Below, piece after piece: positions 1 through 5,907 of a stretch of DNA of 5,907 nucleotides; the stretch's first letter is position 1, and each line of letters starts with the position of its first letter. Position numbers and translations under genes: made by a program. Under the pieces are notes generated by a model. The model had not been told where the DNA came from. It ran no database searches and worked only from the letters and a program-made list of their open reading frames with translations. The stretch comes from Pseudomonadota bacterium. Its GTDB lineage: Bacteria; Pseudomonadota; Alphaproteobacteria; Sphingomonadales; Sphingomonadaceae. Location: positions 1 to 5,907 of the forward strand of contig CAUJJQ010000215.1 of NCBI GenBank assembly GCA_963205285.1, given 5' to 3'.

Positions 1-50
1 ATTTTCGGCCATGCTAACCAATTATCGGGGCAAGCGAAAGGCTTTACGGT

Positions 51-1370
51 TTAATTTACCGCACCAAAAACCCGGGCGAAAATCGTATCGACATGTTTTA
101 GATGATAATCGAGGTCGAACAGGCTTTCGAGCGCGTCGTTGGACAATGCCTTGGTAACGTCGGCGTCGGCTTTGAGCAGGTCGAGCAGATTGTCCCGCCC
201 CTCCGACTGCCAGACGCGCATCGCGTTACGTTGGACGAGTGCATAGCTTTCTTCGCGGCTGAGGCCTGCCTGCGTCAATGCGAGCAGCACACGCTGTGAA
301 TGGATAAGCCCGCCCATGGAGTCCATATTGCGCTGCATGCGCGCTGGATAGATGAGCAGTTTTTCGATGACACCGGTCAGCCGCGCCAATGCAAAATCGA
401 GCGTGATTGTCGCATCGGGGCCGATATAGCGTTCGACCGACGAATGGCTGATATCGCGTTCATGCCACAACGCGACATTTTCGAGCGCGGGGGTCACATA
501 GCCACGCACCATCCGCGCAAGGCCGGTCAGATTTTCGGTCAGCACCGGATTGCGCTTGTGCGGCATGGCGCTCGACCCCTTTTGGCCGGGGGCGAAATAT
601 TCCTCCGCCTCCAACACTTCGGTGCGTTGCAGATGGCGGATTTCAACCGCAAGTCGTTCAATCGAGCTGGCAATGACGCCAAGCGTTGCGAAAAAATGCG
701 CATGGCGGTCACGCGGGATGACCTGTGTCGATACCGGTTCGATGTGGAGGCTCAATTTTTCGGCTACATGCGCTTCCACCGCCGGGTCGATATTGGCAAA
801 GGTGCCGACCGCCCCTGAAATGGCGCAGGTCGCAATATCTTCGCGCGCGGCGGCGAGGCGCGCGCGGTTGCGTGCGAATTCGGCATAGGCACCCGCGAGT
901 TTCAGGCCAAATGTCACCGGCTCTGCATGGATGCCGTGGCTTCGCCCGATGGTTGGGGTCAATTTATGTTCCATCGCCCGCTTCTGGAGCGCAGCGAGCA
1001 GCGCATCGAGATCGGCAATCAACAGGTCGGCAGCGCGGGTTAGTTGCACCGCGAGACAGGTGTCGAGCACATCGCTCGACGTCATGCCCTGATGCATGAA
1101 GCGCGCTTCTTCGCCGACATGTTCGGCCACCCATGTCAAAAAGGCGATAACATCATGCTTGGTCACCGCTTCGATGGCGTCGATCGCGGGCACGTCAATC
1201 GCCGGGTTGGTTGCCCACCAGTCCCACAAGGCTTTGGCGGCGGATGCAGGCACCACGCCTGCGGCGGCGAGCGCGTCGGTTGCATGCGCCTCTATCTCAA
1301 ACCAGATGCGATAGCGCGCTTCGGCATCCCAAATGGCGATCATCTGGGGGCGAGCATAACGGGGAACCAT
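51..1370 (-). CDS. purB: Adenylosuccinate lyase (PurB)
   Basis: Cytoplasmic enzyme of the fumarase/aspartase superfamily. It releases fumarate twice in purine synthesis: from SAICAR to give AICAR, and from adenylosuccinate to give AMP. The 439-residue protein matches the usual length of the bacterial short form and looks complete. Visible motifs in order are KHDV (71-74), MHQGMTSSD (92-100), GRSHGIHAEP (142-151) and the superfamily signature GSSAMPHKRNP (265-275). By family knowledge, H72, H93 and H145 are active-site histidines, and a serine at 266/267 on the mobile signature loop is the general base. The ATG at 1370 is preferred because AGGA lies 8 bases upstream and the N-terminus (VPRYARPQMIAIW) is typical of the family. 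The gene lies 73 bases downstream of radC on the same strand, so co-transcription is possible but not shown. I found no convincing terminator in the 50 bases after its TAA stop. Confidence 0.97.
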   Translation of the reverse strand: MVPRYARPQMIAIWDAEARYRIWFEIEAHATDALAAAGVVPASAAKALWDWWATNPAIDVPAIDAIEAVTKHDVIAFLTWVAEHVGEEARFMHQGMTSSDVLDTCLAVQLTRAADLLIADLDALLAALQKRAMEHKLTPTIGRSHGIHAEPVTFGLKLAGAYAEFARNRARLAAAREDIATCAISGAVGTFANIDPAVEAHVAEKLSLHIEPVSTQVIPRDRHAHFFATLGVIASSIERLAVEIRHLQRTEVLEAEEYFAPGQKGSSAMPHKRNPVLTENLTGLARMVRGYVTPALENVALWHERDISHSSVERYIGPDATITLDFALARLTGVIEKLLIYPARMQRNMDSMGGLIHSQRVLLALTQAGLSREESYALVQRNAMRVWQSEGRDNLLDLLKADADVTKALSNDALESLFDLDYHLKHVDTIFARVFGAVN

Positions 1371-1378
1371 GGCGCGAA

Positions 1379-1382
1379 TCCT
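1379..1382 (-). promoter_or_regulatory. Ribosome binding site of purB
   Basis: On the minus strand this reads AGGA, 8 bases before the purB ATG at 1370. It supports that start. The 73-base gap between radC and purB (1371-1443) holds only a weak 4-base-stem hairpin (GACT/AGTC) and no clear promoter or terminator. Confidence 0.5.
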
Positions 1383-1443
1383 GCTGTGGGGTGGTTGGCC
1401 GCGCCCTTAACAGCGTGACGGCAGACTGGCGAGTCAGCTGGCT

Positions 1444-2145
1444 CTAAAACAGCCCGAGTGATTTGAGGCTGCTATGCCCCTCCCGCCCAATGATGACATG
1501 GTCGTGCAGACTGATGCCGAGCCTTTTGGCGCTTTCGGCCAGTTCGCGCGTCATCATTATGTCCTGCTTGCTGGGGCTGGGGTCACCGCTGGGGTGGTTA
1601 TGGACAATGATGATCGCTGCCGAACCGATGGTCAGTGCGCGGCGGATAATTTCGCGCGGGTGGATGGCTGCCTGATCAATCGTCCCTTCGACCATAAGTT
1701 CGTCGCGGATCAGGCGGTTTTGTGTGTCGAGGTGGAGCACGCGCACCCGTTCGTTGAGGCTGAAGGCCATGTCGGCGCGCAGATAGTCGAGCAGCGCCTG
1801 CCACGAACCCAGCGCCTGCCTGCCCGAAATCTCCCCCGCCAGCATCCGCTGCACCGCCGCCTGCACGATTTTGATGGCGGCTACGCTCGTCTCCCCCATG
1901 CCCTTGACCGCAGCCAATGCTTCAGGCTCAGCGTTGATCAACCCACCCATGCTGCCAAATTCGCGCAACAAGGCTTTGGCCAACGGCTTGGTATCGCGAC
2001 GCGGAATAGCGAGCGCGAGCAGATATTCGACAATTTCATAATCGGCGAGCGCGCCGCCCCCTGATTGCAACAATTTCTGCCGCAAACGGGCGCGGTGCCC
2101 CGCTGCGTCCATAGGGTTGGGGGAGGGGCGCGCACCATCGGCCAT
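1444..2145 (-). CDS. radC: RadC family JAMM/MPN-domain protein
   Basis: The 233-residue protein has the two-part RadC layout. The N-terminal region has GHRARLRQKLL (16-26) and a helix-hairpin-helix-like stretch around VKGMGETSVAAIKIV (80-94). The C-terminal MPN domain carries the JAMM metal motif H-x-H-x7-S-x2-D as H182, H184, S192 and D195 (HNHPSGDPSPSKQD), with E153 in the VEGT stretch as the likely catalytic acid. All key residues are present, so the fold should bind zinc. RadC was named for a DNA-repair phenotype in E. coli that was later disputed, and no reaction is established for chromosomal RadC proteins. The ATG at 2145 lacks a good Shine-Dalgarno sequence. Met12 (ATG at 2112), just before AAGHRARL, is an alternative start. 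The gene is divergent from ydbH and upstream of purB on the same strand. Confidence 0.93.
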   Translation of the reverse strand: MADGARPSPNPMDAAGHRARLRQKLLQSGGGALADYEIVEYLLALAIPRRDTKPLAKALLREFGSMGGLINAEPEALAAVKGMGETSVAAIKIVQAAVQRMLAGEISGRQALGSWQALLDYLRADMAFSLNERVRVLHLDTQNRLIRDELMVEGTIDQAAIHPREIIRRALTIGSAAIIIVHNHPSGDPSPSKQDIMMTRELAESAKRLGISLHDHVIIGREGHSSLKSLGLF

Positions 2146-2268
2146 GGCGCGTTCATAGCAAGCATCGCATGATATGCACGTCCGAAAAAATGGACAGGCG
2201 CGTCATATTCTGCGACCAGCATCGGGACAGGGGTAATCGGCAGCAAGTGAAAAGGGTAAGCCGAATAT
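2146..2268. promoter_or_regulatory. Divergent intergenic region, radC / ydbH
   Basis: These 123 bases must hold the promoters of radC (leftward) and of the ydbH operon (rightward), because the genes start back to back. I cannot assign a -35/-10 pair with confidence. Visible details are a short inverted repeat GCAT-gat-ATGC (2167-2177), an inverted repeat GTCC/GGAC flanking an A-rich loop (2180-2195), and AAAGGG (2251-2256), 12 bases before the ydbH ATG. The last is a plausible but rather distant ribosome binding site. I see no clear alphaproteobacterial LexA box (GTTC-N7-GTTC), so SOS control of radC is not supported. Confidence 0.4.
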
Positions 2269-5200
2269 ATGCGCAAGCGTAGCGTCATTGCCCTGTTGTT
2301 CGGTTCGGCGACGATATTGGCCGGTGGGGTCGCATGGCTCAACCGGGAAGATATTTTGCGTGTCTATGTCACCGATATGCTGCGTGATAAGCGCGTGCAG
2401 GCGGCATATCGCGTGGAAAATCTGGGGCTGTCGCGCCAGATTTTCCGCGATGTGCGCATTGGCGACCCGCGCCACCCCGATTTCACCGCGCGCCGGGTGG
2501 AGGTGGAACTGGCCTATGGGCTAACCGGGCCAAGGATAGCGGGCGTGCGCGCCGACGGGGTGCGGCTGCACGGGCGGTTTGACGGGCAGAAACTATCCTT
2601 TGGCGCGCTCGACGCGCTGATCCCGCAAAGCAATGAAGCATTTGAATTCCCTGACATGGATGTCGCGCTGCGCGATGCCCGGCTGGCGCTGCAAACGCCA
2701 TGGGGGGCAGTGGGTGCAGCGCTCGCCGGTTCGGGCAATTTGCGGCGCGATTTTGCCGGACGCGCGGCCTTGGCCGCCCCAGCGCTAAACTATGGCGATT
2801 GCGCGGGACGGACAATCAACGGTGATCTCCGCTTGGCGGTGGTGGGCGGCATCCCCGCCCTGTCGGGGCCACTGGCGGTCCGCAACCTGGGTTGCGGGTC
2901 GGCTGAGGCGGTCGACTTGCGGCTTGGCATTAATGCACAGATACCGGTCGATTTGCGCCGCATAACATATCGCATGGGGGTTGAATCTGGTCGGTTCGCC
3001 CAAGGTACGGTTGGGGTCGCGCGCTTGTCGGGCGAAGTGACCGGCACAGCCGATGGTGATTTGCGTACCAACGCCCGTTGGCGGTTGACCGGCTATGGCG
3101 GGCGTGCGGCGGCCGCCAGCATCGCGAGTCTGGGTCTGACGGGTGATGCCAGCCGTGACGCCAGCGGCAATATGGCGCTGCGGGCCGATGCCCGGATAAA
3201 TGGCGCGCGGCTGACGCATAATCCGCTGGCCAATGGGCAATCGGCCCTGAGTGCAACCCCCATCGGCCCGATCGCCGCGAGCATCGGCAGCGCCATTGAC
3301 GCCATGTCGCGCGGCGGTCTGGGTGGACAGGCGGCGCTTAGCCTTGTCCTGCCAAAAAATGGCCGCGCTACCTTCTCTGCGGGGAATATCGCCTTGGCGA
3401 GCAGCAGCGGCGCATCGCTGCGTATCGCGGCAGCCGAAGCGCTGCGCTGGGATTTGGTGGGCGCGCCGCGCATCAATGCGCGCGCCGATTTTGGTGGCGG
3501 GGGCATGCCGCAGGGTCAGTTGCGCTTTGCCGGTTCGCCCGATCGATTTGATGCACAAATGGCGCTTGCCCCGATGGTTGTCGCGGGTGCGCGCCTCGCG
3601 CTGACCCCCGTCAATCTCAGCCGTCGGGGTGGGCAATTGCGCGTGGGAACCAGCGTCAACCTCACCGGCCCCTTGGCCGGGGGGCGGGTTGAAGAGCTGC
3701 GCACGGCGGTTAATGCGGTGGTGGGCGATGATGGGTCGGTGCGCCTCGCCGGGGGTTGTCAGCCGGTCGACTGGCAAAAATTGACCAGCGGCACCACCAG
3801 CCTCGATGCAAACCAACTTTCGCTGTGTATCGATGGTGCCAATCCGCTGCGCTGGACGGGCAATGGCTTGGCCGGCGCCATGTCGACCCCCGCGCTCGAA
3901 CTAAGCGGCCAATCTGGCGGTGAAGCCCTGGCGCTGCGCAGCGCCAGGGCACGCTGGGATGTGGGCAGCGGGCAATTTTCCCTCAGCGATGCGGCGCTGC
4001 GTTTGGGCGACGGGCCAAACCCGACGCAGTTAAGTTTTGCTAACCTCGACGGGCGGGCGGACGGCAACGGCTTTGTCGGCCAATATGCAGGTGCAGCGGG
4101 GGGGCTTTCCGCTGTGCCGATCCATATCGATACAGCGGCGGGCGAATGGCGCTGGCGCGATGGCGCGTTGGATATGGGTGCGCATCTCAACCTCGCCGAT
4201 GTGCAGTCACCGCCGCGTTTTGAACCATTGGCGAGCGATGATGTGCAGTTGCGCTTTGCCGACGGGCGCAGCCGACTGGGGGGTAATTTATTCCTGCCCG
4301 CGCAGGATGGGCGGCCACAGGTGACCATTGCCCAGGCGACGATCGAACATGATCTGACGCGCGGGGCAGGGCGTGCTGACCTAAATCTGGCGCCGCTGCA
4401 TTTCGCACGCGATGGCCTGCAGCCCGTCCACCTCACCAATTTAGTCTTGGGTGTAGCGGCGGATTTTGTCGGCACGGTGACGGGGGCCGGGCATTTCCGC
4501 TGGTCGGGCGATGGCAATGTCACCAGCGAAGGGGATTTTGCGACCGACGCGATGGACCTAGCCGCAATATTCGGCCCGGTGACGGGGGCGTCGGGCCGTA
4601 TCCATTTCAACGACCTCCTCAACCTCACCACCCCGCCGGGGCAGGCGCTGCGCATGGCATCGGTCAATCCGGGGATAGAGGTGCAGGACGGGTTGCTGCT
4701 GTATCAACTCCTCCCCGGTAACCGCATCCAAATTGAGTCGGGGCGCTGGCCCTTTGCGGGTGGGGAATTGCGTTTGCGTTCGACCACGCTTGATTTTGAT
4801 GCAGCGGCAGCGCGTTTCCTGACCTTTGATGTGGAGGGGGTGGATGCTGGGATTTTCCTGTCGCGCTATCAGTTCGACAATATCAACGCGACGGGGGTTT
4901 TTGACGGGACATTGCCCACCAAATTCGATGTCGATGGCGGCCGGGTCGAAGGGGGCGAGTTGCGCGCGCGCAGCGGCGGAACACTCGCCTATCTGGGTGA
5001 ACTCACCAATTATGACCTTGGCTTTTTTGGCAATTATGCCTTTCGTTCACTGCGTGCGCTTGCCTATGATAATTTGATCATCCGGATGAATGGCCGGATT
5101 GATGGTGAAATGCTGACCGAAGTCGAATTTGGCGGGCTGGCGCAGGGTGCGGGGGCGGAGCGTAATTTCATCACCCGCGCGCTCGACCATTTGCCGATCC

Positions 5201-5391
5201 ATTTCACGATGCGGATCAACGCGCCCTTCCGCCAATTGCTGAGCTCCGCGCGCGCCATTTATGACCCGACGATGTTGATTGAACAAAATTTGCCCGCGCT
5301 GCTGCGGGAACAACAACGGCAGGAAGCGGTGCCGCCCGCTCCGGCAGATGGTCAATCCGTTCAGCCGCCGCTAAGCCATGATGGAGGATAG
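2269..5391 (+). CDS. ydbH: YdbH family AsmA-like intermembrane lipid transport protein
   Basis: Large envelope protein of 1040 residues. It has one N-terminal signal anchor (charged RKR at 2-4, hydrophobic segment about 5-24) and a long periplasmic part rich in alternating beta-strand sequence and Gly/Ala/Asp-Gly turns, as in AsmA-like/TamB-type bridges with a lipid-holding groove. The C-terminal third is the recognisable YdbH domain, including FDVEGVDAGIFLSRYQF (about 853-869), FDGTLP (878-883) and the tract around LTNYDLGFFGNYAF. The protein ends in a Pro/Gln-rich tail. In E. coli, YdbH (879 residues) acts redundantly with TamB and YhdP in moving phospholipid to the outer membrane, and it contacts the lipoprotein YnbE. 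The following gene here is that partner, 4 bases away. The protein has only four cysteines (178, 209, 497, 520). Older databases label the family 'dicarboxylate transport', which the structure and context do not support. A 26-base palindrome lies inside the gene. Confidence 0.92.
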   Translation: MRKRSVIALLFGSATILAGGVAWLNREDILRVYVTDMLRDKRVQAAYRVENLGLSRQIFRDVRIGDPRHPDFTARRVEVELAYGLTGPRIAGVRADGVRLHGRFDGQKLSFGALDALIPQSNEAFEFPDMDVALRDARLALQTPWGAVGAALAGSGNLRRDFAGRAALAAPALNYGDCAGRTINGDLRLAVVGGIPALSGPLAVRNLGCGSAEAVDLRLGINAQIPVDLRRITYRMGVESGRFAQGTVGVARLSGEVTGTADGDLRTNARWRLTGYGGRAAAASIASLGLTGDASRDASGNMALRADARINGARLTHNPLANGQSALSATPIGPIAASIGSAIDAMSRGGLGGQAALSLVLPKNGRATFSAGNIALASSSGASLRIAAAEALRWDLVGAPRINARADFGGGGMPQGQLRFAGSPDRFDAQMALAPMVVAGARLALTPVNLSRRGGQLRVGTSVNLTGPLAGGRVEELRTAVNAVVGDDGSVRLAGGCQPVDWQKLTSGTTSLDANQLSLCIDGANPLRWTGNGLAGAMSTPALELSGQSGGEALALRSARARWDVGSGQFSLSDAALRLGDGPNPTQLSFANLDGRADGNGFVGQYAGAAGGLSAVPIHIDTAAGEWRWRDGALDMGAHLNLADVQSPPRFEPLASDDVQLRFADGRSRLGGNLFLPAQDGRPQVTIAQATIEHDLTRGAGRADLNLAPLHFARDGLQPVHLTNLVLGVAADFVGTVTGAGHFRWSGDGNVTSEGDFATDAMDLAAIFGPVTGASGRIHFNDLLNLTTPPGQALRMASVNPGIEVQDGLLLYQLLPGNRIQIESGRWPFAGGELRLRSTTLDFDAAAARFLTFDVEGVDAGIFLSRYQFDNINATGVFDGTLPTKFDVDGGRVEGGELRARSGGTLAYLGELTNYDLGFFGNYAFRSLRALAYDNLIIRMNGRIDGEMLTEVEFGGLAQGAGAERNFITRALDHLPIHFTMRINAPFRQLLSSARAIYDPTMLIEQNLPALLREQQRQEAVPPAPADGQSVQPPLSHDGG
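3925..3950. repeat. Perfect 26-bp palindrome inside ydbH
   Basis: The half-site GCCCTGGCGCTGC is followed directly by its exact reverse complement GCAGCGCCAGGGC, with no spacer and no mismatch. It encodes part of the AsmA-like region around residues 553-561 (ALALRSARA). As RNA it could form a GC-rich stem of about 11 base pairs with a 4-base loop. No T-run follows, so it does not look like an intrinsic terminator. The function is unknown, and it may simply come from GC-rich codon use. Confidence 0.9.
5383..5388 (+). promoter_or_regulatory. Ribosome binding site of ynbE, inside the end of ydbH
   Basis: GGAGGA forms the last two sense codons of ydbH (Gly-Gly), just before its TAG stop. It sits 7 bases before the ATG at 5396. 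This decides the ynbE start: the upstream in-frame ATGs at 5378 and 5381 lie before the site and cannot use it. The arrangement suggests translational coupling of ydbH and ynbE. Confidence 0.8.
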
Positions 5392-5395
5392 GGGA

Positions 5396-5614
5396 ATGCA
5401 GATGTCCATGTTTGGCACGATGGAAAGGATCGGGAAGCTGCGATTGGCAGGCGGATTGTTTTTGCTGGCGACGCCCTTGGGCGGCTGCGTGCAAATCCAT
5501 GCGCCCGACAAGCCGATCGAAATCGTCCTAACGATCAACATCCGCCAAGAAGTGGTGTATCGGCTCGATAGCGATGCCAAGGCACTTATCGAGCAAAATG
5601 CGGAGATTTTTTGA
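5396..5614 (+). CDS. ynbE: YnbE-like outer membrane lipoprotein
   Basis: Small lipoprotein of 72 residues counted from the ATG at 5396, chosen for the GGAGGA site 7 bases upstream. ATG 5402 is a less likely alternative. It has a charged N-terminus (MERIGKLRLAGG), a hydrophobic stretch (LFLLATP) and a lipobox LGGC with the lipidated cysteine at residue 31. The mature part is only about 42 residues (VQIHAPDKPIEIVLTINI and onward) and ends in ALIEQNAEIF, the pattern of the YnbE family: a 'P-I-x-I-x-(L/M)-x-I-x-I' strand followed by a short helix. In E. coli, YnbE is the outer-membrane partner of YdbH and extends its beta-sheet groove to complete the lipid bridge. Position +2 after the Cys is Gln, not Asp, which fits outer-membrane sorting by the E. 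coli rule. The stop overlaps the ydbL ATG by one base. Confidence 0.9.
   Translation: MQMSMFGTMERIGKLRLAGGLFLLATPLGGCVQIHAPDKPIEIVLTINIRQEVVYRLDSDAKALIEQNAEIF
5602..5605 (+). promoter_or_regulatory. Ribosome binding site of ydbL
   Basis: GGAG lies 8 bases before the ydbL ATG at 5614, within the last codons of ynbE. It fixes the start that overlaps the ynbE TGA stop (TGATG) and points to coupled translation. Confidence 0.6.
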
Positions 5615-5907
5615 TGCGTAACGTGACGCGACATATTTTGGCTGCCACCGCGCTGGCGCTGGCAATCAGCCCGGCGATGGCGCAGCGCAACCCCGCATAT
5701 CAGGCGGCGCGTGCGGCTGGACAGGTCGGCGAAATGCCCGATGGCGAGCGCATAAGCTTCCGCCGGATTATACCGCATGATGGCGCGGAAATTCTTCAGC
5801 ATCAGAAAGCCCGGCCCCTGCGCGCCCGCAGGTGCCAGCAGAAATGCCGAATCGCTGGTGCGCGGAAACGGCTTGCCATTGGCCCGGCGCAGGCCAAGCT
5901 GCTCCCA
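5614..5907 (+). CDS. ydbL: YdbL family (DUF1318) periplasmic protein, 3' part replaced
   Basis: Third gene of the ydbH operon, broken. The first 44 residues are a normal YdbL start: a signal peptide (MRNVTRHILAATALALAISP, cut likely after AMA at residue 23), then QRNPAYQAARAAGQVGEMPDG. The family normally continues with Tyr-Leu-Gly and some 60 more residues. Here the family match ends after the PDG at 42-44 (base 5745), and residues 45-98 are an Arg/Lys-rich stretch with no YdbL character. That stretch is the antisense reading of an mltB gene. The frame stays open to the window edge, so the real end is not visible. In E. coli, YdbL is a periplasmic helper of the YdbH-YnbE bridge, and a 21-residue mature stub is unlikely to work. 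The recognisable part is 5614-5745. The cause is either deletion or misassembly. Confidence 0.8.
   Translation, partial: MRNVTRHILAATALALAISPAMAQRNPAYQAARAAGQVGEMPDGERISFRRIIPHDGAEILQHQKARPLRARRCQQKCRIAGARKRLAIGPAQAKLLP
5725..5745. other. Junction between truncated ydbL and truncated mltB
   Basis: These 21 bases read V-G-E-M-P-D-G in the ydbL frame and, on the opposite strand, A-I-G-H-F-A-D in the mltB frame. Both are good family matches. Left of 5725 only ydbL is recognisable, and right of 5745 only mltB. Because the two genes converge, the shared word would have been a direct repeat on one strand in a parent sequence. Loss of everything between the copies (the ydbL 3' part, any spacer and the mltB 3' part) gives exactly this layout. 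The exact breakpoint within the 21 bases cannot be fixed from this sequence alone. Confidence 0.75.
5725..5907 (-). pseudogene. mltB: MltB-type lytic murein transglycosylase, fragment lacking both ends
   Basis: Reading leftward from the window edge, 61 codons match the C-terminal part of the catalytic domain of alphaproteobacterial MltB-like (SLT_2) transglycosylases: WEQLGLRRANGKPFPR, then LLAPAGAQGPGFLMLKNF, then the hallmark MRYNPAEAYALAIGHFAD. These enzymes cleave the glycan strands of peptidoglycan to leave 1,6-anhydromuramic ends. The N-terminal part, with the signal peptide and catalytic glutamate, lies beyond the window. The match stops at the Asp at 5725, where the family has Arg-(Leu/Ile) and then usually a PG_binding_1 domain. 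The frame instead runs on through the antisense of ydbL and ynbE to a TAG at 5371, adding 117 residues with no family character. It is therefore truncated and chimeric at its 3' end, or the join is an assembly artefact. Confidence 0.82.

Noticed and set aside
1..50. Possible terminator after purB
   Set aside because: Only a 4-base stem (AAGC/GCTT) is present, with no following T-run on the minus strand.
300..818. Long plus-strand open frames opposite purB (also 550-888, 725-1099, 1044-1418)
   Set aside because: They lie wholly antisense to a well-conserved gene, have His/Arg-rich composition typical of antisense GC-rich codons, and resemble no known protein.
2191..2211. TGGACA followed by TATTC as a ydbH promoter
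   Set aside because: The spacing between the boxes is only about 10 bases, too short for a sigma-70-type promoter.
1938..2342. 134-residue minus-strand frame spanning the radC start and the intergenic region
   Set aside because: It overlaps radC in another frame and the ydbH start antisense, and it has no family character and no good ribosome site.
3665..3680. Hairpin CCGGCC-cctt-GGCCGG inside ydbH
   Set aside because: A 6-base GC stem is expected by chance in coding DNA of this composition, and no T-run follows.
2785..3816. 343-residue minus-strand frame opposite ydbH (and 3759-4667)
   Set aside because: This is an antisense shadow of the AsmA-like coding sequence, produced by third-position GC bias. 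The composition is Arg/Gln/His-rich and no motif is visible.
5378..5395. Longer ynbE start at ATG 5378 (MMEDRG...)
   Set aside because: The GGAGGA site lies downstream of that ATG and is correctly spaced for ATG 5396, and the extra six residues precede the signal peptide without benefit.

Overview
The window looks like chromosomal DNA from an alphaproteobacterium, most likely in the Sphingomonadales. It is GC-rich, and the PurB, RadC and YdbH-family proteins have the wording I associate with that group. This placement comes from recognising protein families, not from a search. I see no rRNA, tRNA, CRISPR array, insertion sequence, phage gene or defence system.

Layout. The left third is on the minus strand: radC (2145 to 1444) followed after 73 bases by purB (1370 to 51). 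PurB is an intact adenylosuccinate lyase of purine biosynthesis, and RadC is an intact JAMM/MPN-domain protein. A 123-base divergent spacer (2146-2268) separates radC from a plus-strand operon. That operon holds ydbH (2269-5391), ynbE (5396-5614) and the start of ydbL (from 5614). The spacing is tight: 4 bases between ydbH and ynbE, and a 1-base overlap between ynbE and ydbL. YdbH is a 1040-residue AsmA-like protein anchored in the inner membrane, YnbE is a small outer-membrane lipoprotein, and YdbL is a small periplasmic protein. In E. coli, YdbH and YnbE form a bridge across the envelope that helps move phospholipids to the outer membrane, and YdbL assists.

Right edge. The ydbL homology stops after residue 44 of about 105. 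From there to the window end, the minus strand encodes the C-terminal part of the catalytic domain of an MltB-type lytic murein transglycosylase. That gene runs in from the right and is itself cut off before its expected C-terminal peptidoglycan-binding domain. The two broken genes meet tail to tail in about 21 bases (5725-5745) that read acceptably as either family on opposite strands. This is either a real deletion between short direct repeats or an assembly collapse at a short shared word. It is the most unusual thing in the window.

Other points worth a look are a perfect 26-base palindrome inside ydbH and a set of just four cysteines in YdbH. Otherwise the region is ordinary core-genome sequence, and I found no previously undescribed system.
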